Positions 58,501 to 64,000 of a stretch of 64,000 nucleotides of DNA are shown here, piece after piece (position 1 is the first letter of the stretch; every line of letters starts with the position of its first letter). The DNA is from Heligmosomoides polygyrus polygyrus (taxonomy: Eukaryota > Nematoda > Chromadorea > Rhabditida > Heligmosomidae). The notes under the pieces were generated by a model, which saw only the letters and a list, made by a program, of their open reading frames with translations, was not told the origin of the DNA and did no database searches. The position numbers and the translations under genes are program-made. Location: positions 11,112,332-11,176,331 of the forward strand of contig OX377201.1 in NCBI GenBank assembly GCA_947396885.1. The letters run 5' to 3'.

Positions 58501-59582
58501 ACAAATTGTGTGCGAGACCAGGTCCGTTCGAAATAGCGGCGACTTCATCCTTGTCGAGGTTGTGCAGTCGCGGCACTGGGTGACACCATCCTCGATCAAA
58601 GTACGTGGAAAACCTATTTTTCTGGCTAGTTTTGTTTCTAATCTCTTTACGGCTTAGTAGAATAATAGTTTTTAAAGTTTCTAAGGATACAGCAGCACAC
58701 ACCAACGTGCAAAACATAAGCAATTAGGGTTGAGAGCTCTAACACACAAACCGACTTAATTCAGATATATGGGCCAAAGATTCCGCTACGATTTCGCCAA
58801 AAAAAGAAAACAATTCTTATAGTTGCAACGCTTGTAGGCTAAAATTGGCTGTGAGAACGGTAACTTATTTTCGAACTGGAAGAGTATCATCCAGAAGTGC
58901 TCTTATCTAAGAGAGTTTTTTTGCTGTGGTTTCGAAAACGCCTACGGAGTCAATGTTGCCGTTCGCCGGGATCAGCAGCAAGAGCACCGATCTCACTGCC
59001 ATCCGGAGCTACGGTCCCAGAAGTTTCGCATCACATTGACCGGAATACCACAAACCGGAGTACGTGCCTAGGACCACGCTGTCTGAAGCGAATATTACAT
59101 AATCAAGCATCTCGATGTGAAAATGACGGGGAAGAATGTCTTCGTTTGAAACTGGCATCCTTTGGTAACGCTTTAGAAGCTGAGTATAACGATACGTTGT
59201 CGACTTACGAAGCTTGTAGCAGGAGTTAGTGCAAGCAGGTCAAATTTCGCTCACTAACATTTAGGACTCTTAATCACAGCGTAGCCTCTGAATAACAGTC
59301 TTGGAAAGTGACCCACTCAGTTTTACCGAAAGGCTGAATTTAGGTTTAAATTGCTTGCTCCAGAAATTAGATGCAACATCCACTATGACAGCCCTGCTAA
59401 GCAACATTGCATATTTAGGAATGCATGGCCTCGTTTACATGGTAGTAAACAAAACAATTCGTGGAGAAGTCTTAAAACTGTTTGGTCTGAAGAGAAGAAT
59501 TGCAGCGATCAGCTCAGTAGAAGTTCTTACGGTCGCCAAAGGTATGCTCCAAAAAGTGTATCGGTTGATTAAACTGTCCTGA
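52533..59582 (+). CDS. SRT-family 7TM chemoreceptor, gene 2 (8 exons)
   Basis: Predicted 341-residue SRT chemoreceptor, the closest paralogue of gene 1. Exons by eye: 52533-52679, 55124-55264, 55316-55376, 55456-55554, 55616-55752, 56329-56475, 56602-56731, 59419-59582 (TGA). Lengths of exons 1-7 and phases equal those of genes 1 and 3. Hallmarks: YNCSSRTVFEWNARG, IPCYRLMFFNGFLD, VYCTNPGF, ALGTNRVVEMLP, RKVYIWM, RPFITRPMSYN, FPLHDILFPIVHVLLYSV, VMWQISHG, then MHGLVYMVVNKTIRGEVLK. The last exon is read through to TGA. A donor-like site at 59542, at the same position as gene 1's last donor, could instead splice to an unfound ninth exon. Introns 1, 5 and 7 carry repeats, and intron 7 is 2.7 kb. 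No stops are seen. Confidence 0.87.
53034..53225 (-). mobile_element. Possible Penelope-like endonuclease remnant
   Basis: The minus-strand frame includes SIRPLHTRLKEHVRSL, resembling the R-L--R--EH part of a GIY-YIG domain as in the PLE at 5.6 kb. It is short and otherwise unrecognised, within intron 1 of SRT gene 2. Confidence 0.3.
54590..54730 (-). repeat. Degenerate SINE of the common family
   Basis: GGTGGTCAGCCGATGAATAGG then a GACTGCGCGACAGCC segment recall the SINE body on the same strand. The promoter boxes are poorly preserved. It lies in intron 1 of SRT gene 2. Confidence 0.35.
56057..56229 (+). repeat. 173-bp duplicated cassette, copy 1
   Basis: This block is repeated at 59111-59283 with the same length and high identity. 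Read in one frame it encodes RCENDGEVCVRLKL with two stops further on. A small frame from ATG 56011 (KCCGYHCNSPPNAA then RCENDG) gives a Cys-rich peptide of about 40 residues. It lies in intron 5 of SRT gene 2, about 100 bp before exon 6. Confidence 0.7.
57969..58236 (-). other. Unrecognised exon-like frame in intron 7 of SRT gene 2
   Basis: The minus-strand frame starting MTMSLYDCQSVSWDDVAQ, with QKCYSGCSTRC and a hydrophobic stretch, runs into a perfect donor (GAG|GTAAGTATG). A second minus-strand frame upstream (58499-58723) begins with a hydrophobic leader-like segment. Together they could be exons of a nested gene, but I recognise neither and found no continuation. Confidence 0.2.
59111..59283 (+). 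repeat. 173-bp duplicated cassette, copy 2
   Basis: Copy of 56057-56229 in intron 7 of SRT gene 2, about 136 bp before exon 8. Here the frame RCENDGEECLRLKL...EAEYNDTLSTYEACSRS is open and ends in TAG, and it is joined upstream to a 110-codon open frame from 58897. The protein is not recognised. Confidence 0.7.
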
Positions 59583-60007
59583 GAGTGAAATTTCTTATAA
59601 AGTAAAAGTTTATCTTACCTGCTGGGTTTTATTTTATTCCTTTACTCTTAATTTTTTAACTTCTTCTCAAGCCCTGGTATCGTTAAAGGGTAATAGTGTC
59701 GCTTCAGATCTACCCATCATCGCGTTGTCATACGAGCGTACAGGTATGTCATGCAGATAATTGTGGTCAGTTTTTGATAGAAGTCTATGTACCTGTTGCA
59801 TCCGGTGGACTCAAGAAATAGCACAACAGTTTCGATATTCGACATTTCAAAGATAGACTGCTATACCGATCACAGGTTTAAAAAATATGTACTAGGGTTT
59901 GTTTTATATAAAACGCAAACGCACTGAGATATGTAACAAAGAGATACATGTGAAGGAGGCTGTCGGTAAGGTTTTTAGAGCTAGGCTCCTTTTCCTGGTG
60001 TGAGCTA
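59583..60007. other. Downstream of SRT gene 2
   Basis: No gene is recognised. A possible alternative last exon of SRT gene 2 after a TTCTCAAG acceptor near 59671 cannot be confirmed. Confidence 0.25.
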
Positions 60008-62852
60008 CAGTACCGCCGCTAAACATTCAACCAAACGACGTTTGCGACGCAAAAACGCGTTTCTTGCGTCGCATCATGATAACTTTGTCCAAAGTAAAGA
60101 CTTTGTCACCAAAATTTACAGAGGCGCCTAGCATCATCCTACCTACCACTGGGCATGCGATCGTCATTCAAAAATATGTGGAAGCCTGAAAACCAGTGCC
60201 GCAATTAAGGGGGCCTTAATCACTTTGACCTGACCCCAAAACCGTCGCCGAGTCTCGCTTAATTATGTCCCCAGGCACAAGTGGTGCTGCCCAGTTAAAT
60301 TTTAAAATTCTTAAACATAATTAAATTTTATTTTTCTGCCATTAGCGGTCTTCCCCTTGTTGCGACAATTTTTTGGTACCAAATTTGGCAGGAAGATGCT
60401 TACTTTGAACTTCAACCGATTGCGTTTTTTCAACGGAAGAATTCTCAATCTAAAACCTGTGATTGTACCTTGCAATCTACTCATGTTCAAAGAAGGAAAA
60501 CGACATAGAACATTTACGTGGCGAGTTGATTTTGCGAATTTGGGTGCTTCTTGCAGTTCATCAAACTGCAAGTGAACAGTTGGTAAACAGCACTCTTCGG
60601 CTGCGAATATCTATCTCCTAAGCGAATGAGTTAGTCTAAAAATGCTTTGACTTACCAGACACAATGTAGAGATTTTAGTTATCAAGTATCGAGAAGCCTG
60701 GTGATCAGGCGGCACAACTTCAACCGGTTAAAGTGACGACTTCCTACAAAAGTGTGACTGCGTTTTAACAACGTTTCATGCTGAGTCTTCGCAGAATGAA
60801 AGCTGGAAAGCCCAGTATTACAATTGTGTAATTTTTCGCTCAAAATTTTCGCCCAGTTCGGACGCCAACATTTTGACGCAGCAGATCGAGCACTGATGTA
60901 GAGGCCCCCTTCTGTCATAATTGCGCTGACCTGACATGACCTACAGAGACATTGCACTCGGCTGCATGACCAATGAGTCTCTCATTTCTCTCCCGTTTCG
61001 ACTTTTCCACCACTATCGATCCATGCTGCCAAATCTTGATGCGTTTTTGGGTTTTCCGGATTACCTAGATCATAGCTTGAATATGTTGGATAGTATGTAA
61101 GCTTCACATAAAAGAAATTTCAGCAGCTGTTGTTGAGCCCAATTAACTCAATTTTATTTCTCTGTTAAAAAATATTTGGAGTAAAACGGCTTCATTACGA
61201 GTTGGAATTCGAAACTTTTCAGATCAAACTGAACACTTTTCTAAGCTAGCTTAAGACTTTGAAATCAAATTCAACTTTTCTTAATTAAAATGAGCTTCTT
61301 CTAGAATAAACGAAGATCTCTCCAAAAGGATCAGAATAATTTTTTGTTCATGGAAAATTTTAGTATAATTTCTTTCAAATTTTAATTCACATTCCCAAAA
61401 GGTTGTGTTTTTTTTTGTTTGAAATTTTATGGAACTCTCATTTTCTGTGGAAAAATGATGGTTCATAGCCAGTTTTAAACAGTAGGGCTATTTTTAGGAC
61501 CAGAAAAGGAATTGCGCCATGCACTCATCCAAGACGTCGCGTTTTTTATTCAATTGATAGCAAAATTGCCGTTTGTATAGAGTTTTACCCGTGTAGAATA
61601 TATAACAAAGACAATTGTGAAAACACACATTTTCACTTCGATGCTTCATGTAAGCATCACTGACACTATCAATCAAATAAAATTTGCGACGAGCTTTCCA
61701 AACGCGTGGTTCAATCTGCTCTTTGACGCACTAAATGATTGCTGCTTTGTTGCACTTCAAAACAGAATTTAGATTATTTTTTCTCAAAAAAATTTATGAA
61801 ATTATTATACTTATTGAAGCAGCTGGACTAAAAGATTTCAGTAAAGTTATACAAAACTTCCCTTGCACAAAGAATTGTTCCTACCATCTTGGAAAGTCTT
61901 TGGTTTAGCCCTTAAGAAGCTCTTTTCAATTTTGAAGACGTTTAATTTGATTTCAAAATTCTTAGGCTAACTTAGAAGAGCGTTCAATTTGACGTGAAAA
62001 GTGTCCAATTTGTTTGAAAAGTGCAATTCGACGCGAAAATTGAGTATATTTTTTGGGAATCCTTACGACTGGGATCACAATTTTAAGAATTAGGGAATCT
62101 GTGTGATCTACCTAATCCAGAAAACCCAAAACTCATCAGGATTTGGCAGCATGGATCGATAGTGGTGGAAAAGTCGAAACGGGAGAGAAATGAAAGACTC
62201 ATTGGTCATGCAGCCGAGTGCAATGTCTCTGTAGGGCATGTCAGGTCAGCGCAATTATGACAGAAGGGGGCCTCTACATCAGTGCTCGATCTGGTGTGCC
62301 CAAATATTGGCGTCCGAAGTGGTTGAAGATTTTTATCGAAAAATTGCATAATTACACTACTGCTTTTTCCAGCATTTATTCTGCGAAGACTGAACGTGAA
62401 ACGCTATAGAAACTCAGTCGCACTTTTGTAGGAAGTCGTCACTTTAACCGGTTGAAATTGTGCCGCCTGATCACCAGGCTTCTCGATACTTGATAACTAA
62501 AATCTCTACATTGTGTCTGGTAAGTCAAAGCATTTTTAGACTAACTCATTCGCTTAGGAGATAGATATTCGCAGCCGAAGAGTGCTGTTTACCAACTGTT
62601 CACTTGCAGTTTGATGAACTGCAAGAAGCACCCAAATTCGCAAAATCAACTCGCCACGTAAATTTTCTATGTAGTTTTCCTTCTTTAAACATGAGTAGAT
62701 GGCAAGCTACAATCACAGGTTTTAGATTGAGAATTCTTCCGTTGAAAAACCAAAGTTATCATGATGCGACGACAAAGTTATCATGATGCGACGCAAAAAA
62801 CGCGTTTTTGCGTCGCAAACGTCGTTTGGTTGAATGTTTAGCGGCGGTACTG
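60008..62852. mobile_element. 2.8-kb foldback element with TA flanks (Tc1/mariner-like ends)
   Basis: Both ends read CAGTACCGCCGCTAAACATT inward and are flanked by TA (60006-60007 and 62853-62854). The arms (about 60008-61100 and 62090-62852) are inverted copies over several hundred bases. They share GATTTTGCGAATTTGGGTGC, GCATGGATCGATAGTGG and mirrored open frames (MQCLCRSCQVSAIMTEG on the left, MQCLCRACQVSAIMTEG on the right). The left arm has about 280 extra bases. CAGT ends and TA duplication suggest a Tc1/mariner-type transposase acting in trans. No transposase is seen inside. A family T element occupies the centre. Confidence 0.75.
61150..62050. mobile_element. Family T inverted-repeat element nested in the foldback
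   Basis: GAACACTTTTCTAAGCTAGC on the left and its mirrored counterpart (CTTAGAAGAGCGTTCAATTT) on the right, with a GACGCGAAAATTGAGTATA end, match the element at 33967-34766. The ends are approximate. It fills the loop between the two arms of the foldback element. Confidence 0.45.
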
Positions 62853-62854
62853 TA

Positions 62855-64000
62855 GTAGCGCATTGAACCAAAAGTGAACTAAAGCCCTAGGTTTCAATGA
62901 TTCAAACTTCCTGACCTCTACGGAGTCCTATCACTCCGGCACCGCCGCAGTAATAGGACCAGGCCGATCGAGGGGATCAAGGAGTTGATTTGCGGTTAAA
63001 AAAGAGCGTTTCCTCCATTATGTGATATCCCTATTCTCATCATTTCTGTATAGCCTTCATATCTATAACAACCTAATTGTCGCGAAAATGTTCGATTTAG
63101 GTTAGTGCGGAAGATGAAACCTTAATCTGCAACCAGTATTATCTAGTGTCTCTTGTTCATTGACAACAAGAGGACTTATTTTTGCCCTCTAATTCCGTTC
63201 GCCATTATGTAAGACTTCAGCGTTGTGCTCCTTATATATTCTGTATTGCATGTTACTTGAGTCTACTGAGAATCAGGATACGCCATGCGTCCTTAAAATA
63301 AGCACGCTGCTGCAGGCACTCATTGCTGAGTTCTGGAGTAACTTAACTAAGAAAATTAGACTGTTTTCAATTGAAGTAGTTGCAAATTGAAAACTTACTA
63401 ACCAAAGCTCATTACCATTCATAGAATTCTATGGTGAGGGCTCGGACCTTTCTGCACTGCCAAACTGCAATGAGCGCTTGACAAATGTTTATACTTTACG
63501 CAGCCTACTATGTAGAAAACCGATAGTTGATTTAAGGTTTTGCTATCGCGTCCTATAAAAAGCAGATGAAGAATTCTCCAAGAAAATTGTTGATACTCAG
63601 ACCTAGCAGCATTAGAAGGAATACCTTCAATATCCAACATGATCAATCCACAAAGCGATTTTTTACCTTATTCAAATCGTTTTTCTACCGCTGTGCGAGT
63701 TGTACAAACTTTATGCCAGCAAAACTGCCCCAGGCAAAATCAGCAGATATACTTGAGCGCAAGTTGTTGAGATTACATCTTCTACATTTCTTAAAATTTA
63801 ACATACATTTGTGTGACAATTAGGTTGTAACAGACACCAAGCGTGCCGCTGTTCTTTCAAGATAAGTGAAGATCTTGAGAACTATTCGTTCATTCCTGCC
63901 ATTCGAAAAAAATAAAAAACTATATATAGAAAAAAATTCATACTAATAGAGAAGACATGACTAACGCCATCACAATGCTTTTGGCTTGCTGTGTTGTATG
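62855..64000. other. No gene recognised
   Basis: Short frames only. A GCCGATCGAGG phrase near 62960 is shared with the GC-rich block at 49.5 kb. Confidence 0.3.

Overview
The window looks like nuclear DNA of a parasitic nematode, most likely a strongylid or hookworm. The host genes are three multi-exon 7TM chemoreceptor genes of the SRT (serpentine receptor class T) family, which is nematode-specific. Exon borders follow nematode consensus (tttcag or tttag acceptors, gtaagt-like donors). The rest is a dense mix of eukaryotic transposons (RTE and Penelope-like retroelements, mariner, hAT, PIF/Harbinger, Helitron-like, foldback elements and tRNA-derived SINEs). The species assignment is inference. 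No bacterial operon, CRISPR array, rRNA or functional tRNA gene was seen.

Layout. 0-6.6 kb: RTE endonuclease scrap, then two Penelope-like elements (PLEs), the second bounded by 226-bp inverted repeats, then a SINE. 8.3-13.8 kb: SRT gene 1 (+), 9 exons, with a 5'-truncated RTE copy in intron 5. 15-18.4 kb: a hairpin, an RTE 3' tail, and a Helitron-like element interrupted by a Harbinger-like fragment. 18.4-20.5 kb: a hAT-like element with 8-bp target duplications and a SINE nested inside. 21.1-23.7 kb: two different mariners side by side. 24.1-32.8 kb: SRT gene 3 (-), 8 exons, whose introns hold a mariner fragment, two Harbinger-like elements and an RTE copy. 34.9-40.4 kb: a large Helitron-like or satellite block built from 18-, 155-, 108- and about 316-bp tandem units plus a 1.2-kb duplication. 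40.4-48 kb: terminal-inverted-repeat elements, RTE with a hAT inside it, and other retroelement fragments. 52.5-59.6 kb: SRT gene 2 (+), 8 exons. 60.0-62.9 kb: a 2.8-kb foldback element flanked by TA.

The three receptors are paralogues with identical exon lengths for exons 1-7 and identical intron phases (0,0,1,1,0,0,1). They encode predicted proteins of 337, 332 and 341 residues with no internal stop. Two point one way and the middle one points the other way, so this is a local chemoreceptor cluster expanded by duplication and inversion, whose introns have then been loaded with transposons. All splice models were built by eye and have no transcript support.
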